From contig NZ_CP016464.1 in the NCBI RefSeq assembly GCF_001713455.1, forward strand, positions 2,528,001-2,592,000: 64,000 bases of DNA, read 5' to 3'. The stretch comes from Bosea sp. RAC05. GTDB lineage: Bacteria > Pseudomonadota > Alphaproteobacteria > Rhizobiales > Beijerinckiaceae. The notes beneath the pieces were generated by a model. The model searched no databases, was not told the DNA's origin, and saw only the letters and a program-made list of their open reading frames with translations. Below are positions 52,286-60,830 of this stretch, piece by piece (positions within the stretch are counted from its first letter, which is position 1; each line of letters begins with the position of its first letter). A program made the position numbers and the translations under genes.

Positions 52286-53184
52286 CCGCGCCCCCGCAGC
52301 TTCGGGTTGAACAGGTCGCGCAGCCAGTCGCCGACGATGTTGACGCCGAGCACCAGCAGCACCAGCAGCAGCGCCGGAAACAGCGCGATCCACCAGACGC
52401 CGGAGAAGACGAACTCGTTGCCGATGCGGATCAGCGTGCCGAGCGAGGGATAGGTCGGCGGCATGCCGACGCCGAGGAAGGAGAGGGTGGCTTCCGTCAG
52501 CACGGCGGCGGCGAGGTTGATCGTCGCGATCACCAGCACCGGCCCCATCACATTGGGCAGGATGTGCCGCAGCATGATCTGCCGGGAGGGCAGGCCGATC
52601 ACCTTGACCGCGCGGACATAGTCGCGCGCGCTCTCGACCATGGTCGCAGCCCGCACGGTGCGCGCATACTGCACCCATTCATGGATCGCGATCGCCCCGA
52701 TCAGGATGAAGGGCGCCCATTCGGCCGAACTCGCCGCGGGAAACAGCATCCGCGCCACCCCGGCGACGAGCAGGGCGAGGAGGATGGTCGGGAAGCTCAG
52801 GATGATGTCGCCGAAGCGCATGATCGCGGCATCGACCCAGCCGCCGAAATAGCCCGCGATCAGGCCGAGCCCGACGCCGACCACCGCCGCCACCATCACC
52901 GCGCCGCCGCCGATCAGGATCGAGACCCGCGCGCCGTAGAGCATGGCGGAAAGCAGGTCGCGGCCCTGGTTGTCGGTGCCGAGCAGGAAGCGCGGATCGC
53001 CATCGGGCGAGAAGCGCGGCGGCAGCTCCGCGTCGATCAGGTTGAAGCTGGTCAGATCGGTCGGATCGAACGGCGCGATCACCGGTGCCAGGGCGGCCGC
53101 CGCCACGATGACGACGGCCATCAGCCCGGCGAGCCAGACCGAAAGCGGCACGCGCCGCAGCCGCCTGGAGAGGGAAGCCGCCAC
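52282..53184 (-). CDS. Peptide-type ABC transporter permease (DppC family), GTG start
   Basis: A 300-residue permease. It has FLLGTDNQGRDLLSAMLYGAR, the loop ESARDYVRAVKVIGLPSRQIMLRHILPN and LSFLGVGMPPTYPSLG. The start is a GTG at 53184, two bases after the DppB stop; no ATG is available before the conserved helix. The 3' end overlaps the fused ATPase by 4 bases. Confidence 0.92.
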   Translation of the reverse strand: MAASLSRRLRRVPLSVWLAGLMAVVIVAAAALAPVIAPFDPTDLTSFNLIDAELPPRFSPDGDPRFLLGTDNQGRDLLSAMLYGARVSILIGGGAVMVAAVVGVGLGLIAGYFGGWVDAAIMRFGDIILSFPTILLALLVAGVARMLFPAASSAEWAPFILIGAIAIHEWVQYARTVRAATMVESARDYVRAVKVIGLPSRQIMLRHILPNVMGPVLVIATINLAAAVLTEATLSFLGVGMPPTYPSLGTLIRIGNEFVFSGVWWIALFPALLLVLLVLGVNIVGDWLRDLFNPKLRGRG

Positions 53185-53186
53185 GG

Positions 53187-54155
53187 TCAGGCCCTCACGC
53201 GTAGGCGCGGATCGACCAGCGCATAGAGCAGGTCGACGGCGGTGTTGATCAACACGAAGAGCAGCCCGACGAAGAGCAGATAGGCCGCCATCACCGGCAC
53301 GTCCGAGAAGCTGACCGCCTGGATGAAGAGCAACCCCATGCCCGGCCACTGGAAGACGGTCTCGGTGACGATGGCGAAGGCGATCAGCGAGCCGATCTGC
53401 AGGCCGGTCACGGTGATCACCGGCATCAGCGCATTGCGCAGCGCCAGCGTGAAATGGATGTGCCGGGCCGACAGGCCGCGCGCCCGGGCGAAGCGGATAT
53501 AGTCGCTGGAGAGCACGTCGATCAGCTCCGAGCGGACGAGCCGCATGATCAGCGTCAGCTGGTAGAGCGCCAGCGTGATCGAGGGCAGGGTCAGCGCCTT
53601 GAGCCCGCTCAGCGTCAGCAGGCCGGTCGACCACGGGCCGATCTGCACCGTCTCGCCCCGGCCGAAGGAGGGCAACAGGCCGAGCGTCACCGCGAAGGTC
53701 AGGATCAGCACGATTCCCGTCACGAAGGTCGGCGTCGAAATGCCGATCAGCGACACCGCCTGGACCAGCCGTGCCGCAACCCCGTCCGGCTTCAGCGCAC
53801 AGAGCACGCCGAGCGGGATGCCGAGCGCCAGCGACAGCAGCGTCGCGACGAGAACCAGTTCGAGCGTCGCCGGCAGCCGCTCCGCGATCAGGGTCGCCAC
53901 GGGGCGCTGGTTGCGGAAACTGATGCCGAAGTCGCCGCGCACGATCCGGCTCAGGAAGCCCGCGAACTGCACGACGACCGGCCGGTCGAGCCCGAGCTGC
54001 TCGCGCAGCTCGGCCTTTTCGGCGATCGTCGCATTCTCCCGCGAGAGGGCCGCGACAGGGTCCCCGACGAAGCGGAACATCCCGAAGGACACCGCCGAGA
54101 CCGCGAGCATGACGAGCGCGGCCTGGCCGAGGCGGGCGAGAAGCAGGCGCAGCAT
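53187..54155 (-). CDS. Peptide-type ABC transporter permease (DppB family)
   Basis: A 322-residue permease starting MLRLLLARLGQAALVMLAVS. It has the periplasmic loop RFVGDPVAALSRE, the LRSELIDVLSSDYIRFARARGLSARHI loop that faces the ATPases and NALMPVITVTGLQIG. It lies 28 bases after the binding-protein gene and 2 bases before the DppC-type gene. Confidence 0.93.
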   Translation of the reverse strand: MLRLLLARLGQAALVMLAVSAVSFGMFRFVGDPVAALSRENATIAEKAELREQLGLDRPVVVQFAGFLSRIVRGDFGISFRNQRPVATLIAERLPATLELVLVATLLSLALGIPLGVLCALKPDGVAARLVQAVSLIGISTPTFVTGIVLILTFAVTLGLLPSFGRGETVQIGPWSTGLLTLSGLKALTLPSITLALYQLTLIMRLVRSELIDVLSSDYIRFARARGLSARHIHFTLALRNALMPVITVTGLQIGSLIAFAIVTETVFQWPGMGLLFIQAVSFSDVPVMAAYLLFVGLLFVLINTAVDLLYALVDPRLRVRA

Positions 54156-54183
54156 CAGTCTGGGGACCGTCCGGTCGCTGGCG

Positions 54184-55752
54184 TCACTTCACCTGAGCGA
54201 ACCAGAGGCGGACATACTCGTCCGGGAACTGCGGTACATCGAGGCCCTGGCGCGAGGCCCAGGCGACCGGCTGCAGATGCAGGGGGATATAGGCGATGGT
54301 GTCCTTGGCGACCTTGAGCGCCTGGACCATCATCGCGCGCCGCTTGGGCTCGTCGAGCTCGACCGCCGCCTCCCGCGTCAGCCGCTCGATCTCGGGGTTG
54401 GTGTAGCCCATCGGGTTCGAGCCGCCGAAACCGTCCTTCGGCGCGGTCAGCAGGGCCGAGAGCACGCTGAACCCGTCCATCGGCGGCAGGGTCGCCCAGC
54501 CCAGCATGAAGGAGTCGAACTCGCCGCGGTCCTGCTTCGGGAAATAGGTGGCGCGCGATTCCGTCTTCACATCGGTCTGCACGCCGATGCGGCTCCACAT
54601 CGCGGCGACCGCGACGCAGATGGCCTCGTCGTTGATGTAGCGGTCGTTGGGGCAGTTCAGCCCGAGCTTGAAGCCGTTGGGATAGCCGGCTTCAGCGAGC
54701 AGCGCCTTGGCCTTGTCGGCGCTGTAGCCGGGCAGCGTGTCGTTAGCCTTGTCGTAGCCCGGCACCGGCGGCGCCACGAGCGTGCCGGTGTTCTGGGACT
54801 TGCCGCGCATGACGCGCTTCTGGATCGCGTCGAGGTCGATGCCCTGCCAGAGCGCCTGCCTGACCTTGAGGTCCTTGAGCGGGTTCTTCTCGCCCGGCAT
54901 CGACTTGAGTTCGTCGCGCTGGCTCAGGCCGAGGAAGATCAGCCGCAGCGAGGGCTCCTCGATCACCTTGAAGGCGCTGTTGGCGCCGATCCGGGCGAGA
55001 TCCTGCAGCGGGGCCGGGGCGATCAGGTCGAGTTCACCCGACAGCAGCGCGGCCACCCGGGTGGCGTCCGATTTGATCGGCTTGAATTCGATGCGCGTGA
55101 TGTTGTGCTCGGGCTTGTCCCACCAGTCCGGGTTCACGACCATGTTCGTGCCGGCGTCCGGCTTGAACGACTCCAGCTTGAACGGGCCCGTGCCGATGGC
55201 GGTAGTGGAGGCGGCGGTGCTGACGCCGGTGGCGATGTTGCCGGGCTTGAGCGAGCCCGTCTGCTCCATCCACTCCTTGTCCATGATGTAGATGCCGGCG
55301 AGATCGTTCAGCAGCAGCGGGTAGGGGCCCTTGGTGACGAGATCGACGGTGAAGTCGTCGACCTTCTCGGCCCGGATGACCTGCGAGAGGTTGCCGCGGG
55401 CGCGGGCGCCGGGGTCGAGCAGGCGGGTCACGGAGGCGACGACGTCGTCGGCGGTGAAGGCGTTGCCATTGTGGAACTTCACGCCCTTGCGCAGCTCGAA
55501 GCGCCAGGTGTCGGGCTTGACCGTCTTCCAGCTCGTCGCCAGCGCCGGCTCGAGCTGCATCGTCCGCCCGCGGCGCACCAGCGGGTCGAAGACGTGGTGG
55601 AGCATCGAAGTGGTGAAGCTCTCGGTCTGGGCGAAGGGATCGAGCGTCGCGATGTCGGTCGGTGCCGACCAGCGCACAGTCTTTGCCTCCGCGGCCGTCG
55701 AGATCAGGGCGGCGGCCGAGACGGCGGCCAAAAGCATGGCGATGCGGTTCAT
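54184..55752 (-). CDS. Peptide-type ABC transporter substrate-binding protein
   Basis: A 522-residue family-5 binding protein. The Sec signal peptide is MNRIAMLLAAVSAAALISTAAEAK with cleavage after AEA. The family signature FELRKGVKFHNGNAFTADDVV is present, and the mature start is KTVRWSAPTDIATLDPF. The ATG at 55752 was chosen because it begins the signal peptide. It belongs with DppB, DppC and the fused ATPase downstream. A TGCATGCA palindrome lies 62 bases upstream. It is not close to the twin binding proteins at 41360 and 43057. Confidence 0.92.
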   Translation of the reverse strand: MNRIAMLLAAVSAAALISTAAEAKTVRWSAPTDIATLDPFAQTESFTTSMLHHVFDPLVRRGRTMQLEPALATSWKTVKPDTWRFELRKGVKFHNGNAFTADDVVASVTRLLDPGARARGNLSQVIRAEKVDDFTVDLVTKGPYPLLLNDLAGIYIMDKEWMEQTGSLKPGNIATGVSTAASTTAIGTGPFKLESFKPDAGTNMVVNPDWWDKPEHNITRIEFKPIKSDATRVAALLSGELDLIAPAPLQDLARIGANSAFKVIEEPSLRLIFLGLSQRDELKSMPGEKNPLKDLKVRQALWQGIDLDAIQKRVMRGKSQNTGTLVAPPVPGYDKANDTLPGYSADKAKALLAEAGYPNGFKLGLNCPNDRYINDEAICVAVAAMWSRIGVQTDVKTESRATYFPKQDRGEFDSFMLGWATLPPMDGFSVLSALLTAPKDGFGGSNPMGYTNPEIERLTREAAVELDEPKRRAMMVQALKVAKDTIAYIPLHLQPVAWASRQGLDVPQFPDEYVRLWFAQVK

Positions 55753-55814
55753 GACGACACCCCTCTGTGTTCGAGCCGCATCGCGACCCCCTTTGTATGC
55801 GTCATCATAGGTGA

Positions 55815-55826
55815 ACTGCATGCAGT
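55815..55826. promoter_or_regulatory. Palindromic operator candidate ACTGCATGCAGT
   Basis: A perfect 12-bp palindrome 62 bases upstream of the binding-protein gene at 54184-55752, in the 102-base gap after the amidohydrolase at 55855. It shares GAACTGCATGCA with the site at 47757. It is the third member of a set that brackets both importer runs and the deaminase gene. Confidence 0.6.
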
Positions 55827-55854
55827 CTCGTCAACGGGTTTGTGAGCCGCCGTG

Positions 55855-57252
55855 TCAGAGCCCTGCCCGTTCTTTCATCAGGCGGTAGGCGCGCTCGGCC
55901 CGGTCCAGAACCGCGCCGGCCTCGAGGGCGCTCGGGCGTCCGTTCTCGGCCAGCACGCGCCCTGCGACCATGACCAGCGAGACGTCCGCGGCGTTGGCGA
56001 AGAAGACGAGCCGGTGCACGGGCAGGTCGCGCGGCTGCAGATGCGCGCCGCGGCGCGAGACCGCCACGAGATCGGCGAGCTTGCCAGGCTCGATCGAACC
56101 CAGTTCGTGGTCGAGGCCGAGCGCCTTCGCGCCGCCGAGGGTCGCCATCTCGAGGATCGTCCAGGCGTCGATCGCGGACGGGTCCTTCCAGCGGATCGCC
56201 TGGTGCCGATGGCCCATGAACATCGTCCGGAACATGTCGAGCGAACGGTCCGGCGCCGGCCCGTCCGTGCCCAGCCCGACGCGCAACCCCTCCGCCAGCA
56301 GGCGCGGGGCGGGGCAGTAGCCGAACACCGCCATCAGCGAACTCGGCGTGTAGGCCGCGCCCGCACCGCGCTCGACGAAGGTGGCGATATCGGCCTCGGT
56401 CAGGTCGATGCAATGCGCCAGGACCGAGCGCCGGTCGAACAGCCCGAACGTTTCGGCCATGAAGGCCACCGACCCGTCGCGATGCCCGTCCTGGATGAAG
56501 CGGCTGCCGCTGCCCTGCGCAAGGGCCCAGGCGGCGGCCGTGGTCTCGCGCAGGGCGGCCTGGAGCGGGCCATCGGCCACCGCGAACTCGGCTTCGCCGA
56601 TCACGGGGGCGGACACGGCGATGTCGATCAGCCCCTGGCCGGCGCCGCGCCAGCGGCCGGCGAGCGTCCCGATCGCCGCGATCTGGTCGGAGAGGGACAT
56701 CGAGCGCTCGACGGCCCGGCCATCGGCCCAGGCGCGCCGGGGCTTGGGAAAGGGCGGGCGGTCGACGCCGAGGACGAGGATCTCGCGCAGGCCGCTTGCC
56801 TCGATCTCGCGCAGATGGGCCTCCGCGCAGGCGGTGTCCTCCGTGCGCATCACGTTGTCGCCGCCGCCGAAGAACGGCACGGCCAGCGTCGTGCCGCCGA
56901 GTGTCCGCTCCAGGGCTTGCAGCGCCGCATCCGCCGCCCAGAACTCGGCATCGGCGTGGCGGGCATAGACATCGCCCACCGTTTCCATCCAGGCGTCGAC
57001 GTCGCCGCCCAGATTCTTGGTCAGCCCGTGGCCGGCATGGAGATGGAGGTCGATCAGCCCGGGGATCAGGGCCGCGCCGTCGAGATCGATCCGGCGCGCA
57101 GCCGGCGTCTCGCCCTCGGGCCAGGCACCGGCCGCGACGGTCGCGATCCGGCCCGCCTCGACCACGACATGCCCCGGATCGAGGATCTGGCGCCGACCAT
57201 CGAGCGGGATCACCGTCGCATTGCCGAGGATCGTCCGCGTCGCCTCCGTCAT
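55855..57252 (-). CDS. Amidohydrolase-superfamily deaminase, paralogue of 49039
   Basis: A 465-residue ATZ/TRZ-type enzyme. Metal ligands are H70-x-H72 (DLHLHAGHG), His in IQDGHRDGS, His in LAHCID and Asp in GTDGPAPDRS. It shares RPPFP and several other segments with the gene at 49039. Its ATG overlaps the stop of the preceding amidohydrolase by 4 bases. It ends just before the gap holding the palindrome at 55815. Substrate is unknown. Confidence 0.87.
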   Translation of the reverse strand: MTEATRTILGNATVIPLDGRRQILDPGHVVVEAGRIATVAAGAWPEGETPAARRIDLDGAALIPGLIDLHLHAGHGLTKNLGGDVDAWMETVGDVYARHADAEFWAADAALQALERTLGGTTLAVPFFGGGDNVMRTEDTACAEAHLREIEASGLREILVLGVDRPPFPKPRRAWADGRAVERSMSLSDQIAAIGTLAGRWRGAGQGLIDIAVSAPVIGEAEFAVADGPLQAALRETTAAAWALAQGSGSRFIQDGHRDGSVAFMAETFGLFDRRSVLAHCIDLTEADIATFVERGAGAAYTPSSLMAVFGYCPAPRLLAEGLRVGLGTDGPAPDRSLDMFRTMFMGHRHQAIRWKDPSAIDAWTILEMATLGGAKALGLDHELGSIEPGKLADLVAVSRRGAHLQPRDLPVHRLVFFANAADVSLVMVAGRVLAENGRPSALEAGAVLDRAERAYRLMKERAGL

Positions 57253-58739
57253 GGCGCGCGCCGCAGCGGATAGGTCGGCGTGAAGATCTCCGAGACGGGC
57301 GGATGACCGAAGGTCCGGTCGGGATAGCGGGCGATCAGCCCGTCGAACTGCGCCTGCGCCTGCCGGTGGGCCGCAGCCGCATCGAAGCCGGGCAGGATTC
57401 GGCCCTCCATCACGAGGCGCCCGTCGACGATGACATCGGTGACGTCCCGCCCGCAGGAGGACTGCATCAGCGTCTGGATCGGATCGATGACCTGGCCGAT
57501 GCCGTCATGGCCGAAATCGATCGCGATGAGATCGGCCCGCGCGCCCGGCATCAACCGTCCGAGATCCGGCCGGCCGAGCGCATCGGCCCCGATCCAGGTC
57601 GCGGCGTCGAACATCTCGGCGCTGCTCGGCCGCGAGACCGAGCGCGCCATCACCCGCCCGAGCATCAGGCCGACCTGCATGTTGAGGATCATGTCCGGCG
57701 GCCAGGTGTCGGTGCCCAGCCCGATCCGCAGCCCCCGTTCGCGCAGATCGGAGAGATGGTCGAGCGCCGCGCCATTGCGGGCCATCACCACCGGGCAGTG
57801 GACAACCGTGGCGTCGGCCTCGAGCAGGGTCGCCAGATCGCGCTCGCGCGTCGAGACGCCGTCGAAGGCCGGGAAATCGGTGAAATGCGGCAGCAGCACC
57901 CGCGGGCCGAGCAGGCCGAGCGAAGCCAGCCAGCCGGTTGGCGAGAGGCCATGGCGTTTCGCCACCTCGTCGACCTCGAAGCGCGACTGATGGCAGTGCA
58001 GGCGCAATGGCACGTCGAGCGCGCGGGCGGCCTCGGCGGTGCGGCGCAGCAGCTCCGGCGTGCAGCCCTCGATCCGGTCCGGCGCCAGCATGGTTCGCAC
58101 GAGCCCGCCGGCCCGGCCCTCCATGTCGCGGCAGAAGCGGACGGCCTCGTCGAGCCCCGCCAGCCCGCGCGCCTCGTCGATCAGCAGGCTGACCGTGCCG
58201 GCCTCGTCGACGATGGTATGGCCGCTGCGATAGGCCGGTCCGAGATAGACGCGGAGGCCGAGCTCCTCGGCGGCCTGTGCGGCGGCGGCGAACTCGCCAT
58301 AGGTCTCGCCCCATTGCCGATAGAACAGCGAGGCGATCGGCAGGGCCGTGGTGACGCCGTTGCGCAGCAGCTGCGCGAAGGCATAGCGCTTCTGGAAGGC
58401 CAGTTCGTCGGGCGAGTACATCTCGTAGGGGCCGCGCGCGACGTAGCTCTGCGGCCAGACGCGGCCCTTGCGCCAGGACGGCGTGTTGTCGAGGCTGAGG
58501 ACGGCGGTGTCGAGGTCGCTGACCGCATCGAGATCGACGAAGCCCGGCGCGATCAGCGCGTCGGGACGATCGATCCGCCGCGCCACCTCGCCGGGAAAGG
58601 CGTGGCCGACGAAGACGATCGCGCCGTCCTCGAACACCACCTCGCCGCGCTCGATCAGAAGGTGGCGCCCGTCCTGGTGGCCGACGACCCAGCGCCCGCT
58701 GACCAGTGTCCGTCCCGCGTCCCGACGCCCGAGGCTCAT
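57249..58739 (-). CDS. Amidohydrolase-superfamily protein lacking the usual HxH metal motif
   Basis: A 496-residue protein of the ATZ/TRZ group. Where family members have PGFVDxHxH, this one reads PGFVDLDAVSDLD (65-77), so both His are missing and Asp residues take their place. Later ligands remain: LHCHQS, LLPHFTD and GTDTWPPD. It may bind metal differently, or use one metal through the remaining ligands, or be inactive. ATG 58739 starts inside an ATGA overlap with a small upstream ORF; a longer frame upstream is Arg/His-rich and non-homologous. The 3' end overlaps the next amidohydrolase by 4 bases. Confidence 0.83.
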   Translation of the reverse strand: MSLGRRDAGRTLVSGRWVVGHQDGRHLLIERGEVVFEDGAIVFVGHAFPGEVARRIDRPDALIAPGFVDLDAVSDLDTAVLSLDNTPSWRKGRVWPQSYVARGPYEMYSPDELAFQKRYAFAQLLRNGVTTALPIASLFYRQWGETYGEFAAAAQAAEELGLRVYLGPAYRSGHTIVDEAGTVSLLIDEARGLAGLDEAVRFCRDMEGRAGGLVRTMLAPDRIEGCTPELLRRTAEAARALDVPLRLHCHQSRFEVDEVAKRHGLSPTGWLASLGLLGPRVLLPHFTDFPAFDGVSTRERDLATLLEADATVVHCPVVMARNGAALDHLSDLRERGLRIGLGTDTWPPDMILNMQVGLMLGRVMARSVSRPSSAEMFDAATWIGADALGRPDLGRLMPGARADLIAIDFGHDGIGQVIDPIQTLMQSSCGRDVTDVIVDGRLVMEGRILPGFDAAAAHRQAQAQFDGLIARYPDRTFGHPPVSEIFTPTYPLRRAP

Positions 58740-58888
58740 ACCGATGCTCCCGCGACGCAGGCGCCGCCCTTGACCAGGATCCGATGCTGCAGCGGCGCGA
58801 TGAGGCCCGTCCTCATGATGAAACCGTCCGTGCTGCTGGCGTTGATGGTGGTGAAGACCGGGCGCTTCGGGCCGTCGGGTGGGGACAC
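58736..58888 (-). CDS. Small ORF of 50 residues, possible first gene of the amidohydrolase run
   Basis: A GTG-started frame encodes about 50 residues (starts MSPPDGPKRPVFT, ends GGACVAGASV) and its TGA overlaps the next gene's ATG as ATGA. No known family was recognised. The exact overlap is the main support. The frame stays open upstream to about 58935 without a better start. It could be a real small protein, or a leader peptide that couples translation, or chance. Confidence 0.4.
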   Translation of the reverse strand: MSPPDGPKRPVFTTINASSTDGFIMRTGLIAPLQHRILVKGGACVAGASV

Positions 58889-59014
58889 GTCGCGCTCTTC
58901 GGCTGTGGGTCTCTGCCGGCATTGAACAGCCGGCGCGCCACTGTGGCAATGCGCCCGCGCAGTCCGGCCCTACGGGTGGGGCCCCGGACGCAACGTCTTG
59001 CCAGCCCCGCAGAA

Positions 59015-59028
59015 ATTGGTAAACCAAT
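59015..59028. promoter_or_regulatory. GntR operator candidate ATTGGT-N2-ACCAAT (site 1)
   Basis: A perfect inverted repeat with 6-bp arms and a two-base spacer (AA), 12 bases before the earliest start of the GntR gene at 59041. The same arms and spacing recur at 59756. Arms TGGT/ACCA are typical for FadR-type GntR proteins. It probably mediates autoregulation. Confidence 0.75.
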
Positions 59029-59040
59029 CGGGGCGCCTCC

Positions 59041-59748
59041 ATGGGCGATCCCGCCGCGCGCGACTGGAACACGATGAGCACGACCACAGGACACGCCCAG
59101 CGGGTTCGCGATTTCATCACCGATGGGATCCGCGCGGGCGTCTACGGGGCCAGGAGCAAGCTGCCGACCGAGCGGGCGCTGGCGGCGCAGCTCGCCGTGC
59201 CGCGCTCGGCCGTCCGGGACGCGCTCGCCGTGCTGGAAAGCGGCGGCGCCGTCACGCGGATCATCGGCAGCGGCACCTATGTCCGCGCGGCCGCGAGCGG
59301 GCCGCCGCCCGCAGAGCCTTCGCCGCCTTCGGCGAGCCCGGCCGAGATCATGGAGGCACGCCTGCTGGTCGAGCCCCGTCTCGCCGAGCTTGCCGCGATC
59401 AACGCCGATCAGGATGATTTCGCGCGCTTCGACGACTGCATTCGCCAGGGCGATGCGGCCGATGATTTCGAGGCCTTCGAGCATTGGGACGCGGCCCTCC
59501 ACCAGGCGATTGCGCGTTCGACCCATAACCGCCTCGTGATCGAGCTCTATGCGATGATCACCCGCGCGCGCGATCTCACCGCCTGGGGCGAGCTCAAGCG
59601 CCGCAGCCTCAGCGCCGAGCGGCGCGACCATTACCGGCGCGAGCATCACGCCATCGTCGCGGCACTGAAGGCGCGGGATGCCGCCGCGGCCGAGACCGCG
59701 CTGCTCGGCCACCTCGAACGCGTGCGCAGCAACCTGCTGGGGCGCTGA
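59041..59748 (+). CDS. GntR-family transcriptional regulator (FadR/FCD type)
   Basis: A regulator of up to 235 residues. The N-terminal winged helix-turn-helix has SKLPTERALAAQLAVPRSAVRDALAVLESGG, typical of the FadR group; the C-terminal FCD domain has HWDAALHQAIA and HHAIVAALKARD. Two starts are possible: ATG 59041 (used here) and ATG 59074, which would move the operator further upstream. Matching operators lie before it and between it and the FAH gene, so it likely represses itself and the hydroxylase operon. Confidence 0.9.
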   Translation: MGDPAARDWNTMSTTTGHAQRVRDFITDGIRAGVYGARSKLPTERALAAQLAVPRSAVRDALAVLESGGAVTRIIGSGTYVRAAASGPPPAEPSPPSASPAEIMEARLLVEPRLAELAAINADQDDFARFDDCIRQGDAADDFEAFEHWDAALHQAIARSTHNRLVIELYAMITRARDLTAWGELKRRSLSAERRDHYRREHHAIVAALKARDAAAAETALLGHLERVRSNLLGR

Positions 59749-59755
59749 GACCTAA

Positions 59756-59769
59756 ATTGGTTGACCAAT
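59756..59769. promoter_or_regulatory. GntR operator candidate ATTGGT-N2-ACCAAT (site 2) with nearby half-site
   Basis: The same perfect 6-bp arms with two-base spacer (TG), located 8 bases after the GntR stop and about 105 bases before the FAH start. A further copy of the left part, ATTGGTTGAC, lies at 59797-59806. The two sites suggest cooperative binding over the promoter of the FAH-TctC-hydroxylase operon. The gap from 59749 to 59873 also holds the promoter, which is not clearly visible. Confidence 0.75.
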
Positions 59770-59873
59770 AGAGCCAATGTGACGCAATTTTGCCTGATTG
59801 GTTGACAGCTTGCCGAGGCCTGCTCTAGCTCTGGGGCATCGCGCCACCTCGGCGCCAGCATCGGGCCGGCCTC

Positions 59874-60761
59874 ATGAAACTCGCCATCTTCAGTCAGGGC
59901 ACCAGCGGGGCTGCCAGGGGCCGCCTCGGCGTCATCCTCGGTGACCACATCGCCGACCTGTCGGGTGTCGACGGCGCCCCGGAGACGATGGCGGCCTGCT
60001 GCGCGCTGGGCGCCGGGGCCGTCGATCGGTTGACCCATCTGGCCGGGGCGGCGCCGAAGCTGCCGCTCGCCGCGGTGACGCTGCATGCGCCGTTTCCGCG
60101 CCCGGCGCGCAATGTCTTCTGCGTCGGCAAGAACTATCACGAGCATGCCAAGGAGTTCGCCCAGAGCGGCTTCGACGCCAGCACCAAGGATGTCGTGCCC
60201 GAGGCGCCGGTGGTCTTCACCAAGCCGCCCTCGGCGGTGATCGGTCCGGGCCAGACGATTCCCGGCCATCTCGATCCGACGAAGTCCGTCGATTACGAGG
60301 GCGAGCTCGCCGTGGTGATCGGCCAGGGCGGGCGCGGCATCGCCACCGCCGACGCGCTCGGCCATGTCTTCGGCTACACCATCGTCAACGACGTCACCTC
60401 GCGCCAGCTCCAGCACAAGCACCGCCAATGGGTGCTCGGCAAGGGCATCGACGGCTTCTGCCCGATGGGCCCGGCCGTGCTGACCGCCGACGAGGTGCCC
60501 GATCCGCGCACGCTGCGCCTGCGCACCTGGGTCAATGGCGAGCTACGCCAGGACGCGACGGTGTCCGACCTGATCTTCGACATCCCGACGCTGATCAGCA
60601 CGATCTCGGCCTACATCACGCTGGAGCCCGGCGACATCATCGCCACCGGCACGCCCGTCGGCGTCGGCATCGGCTTCAACCCGCCGAAGTTCCTCGCGGC
60701 CGGCGATGTCGTGCGCATCGAGATCGACGGGATCGGCGTGCTCGAAAACCCGGTCGGCTGA
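59874..60761 (+). CDS. Fumarylacetoacetate-hydrolase-family protein
   Basis: A 295-residue FAH-fold protein. Metal ligands are Glu142 and Glu144 (DYEGELAVVIG) and Asp173 (VNDVTSRQ); Lys190 (GKGIDGFCPMGP) and TGTPVGVG complete the site. The N-terminal region of about 75 residues is the usual small domain, and VGKNYHEHAKEF is conserved. FAH proteins hydrolyse acylpyruvates, hydrate 2-oxo-4-enoates or decarboxylate. It is the first gene of the operon behind two GntR operators, so it may act late in the pathway that begins with the molybdenum hydroxylase. Confidence 0.9.
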   Translation: MKLAIFSQGTSGAARGRLGVILGDHIADLSGVDGAPETMAACCALGAGAVDRLTHLAGAAPKLPLAAVTLHAPFPRPARNVFCVGKNYHEHAKEFAQSGFDASTKDVVPEAPVVFTKPPSAVIGPGQTIPGHLDPTKSVDYEGELAVVIGQGGRGIATADALGHVFGYTIVNDVTSRQLQHKHRQWVLGKGIDGFCPMGPAVLTADEVPDPRTLRLRTWVNGELRQDATVSDLIFDIPTLISTISAYITLEPGDIIATGTPVGVGIGFNPPKFLAAGDVVRIEIDGIGVLENPVG

Positions 60762-60830
60762 ACACCCGTTCGGCCAACGACCAAACCATAAGGAAGCCGC
60801 GCCAAAGCGGCCCATCAGGAGGAGGAAACG

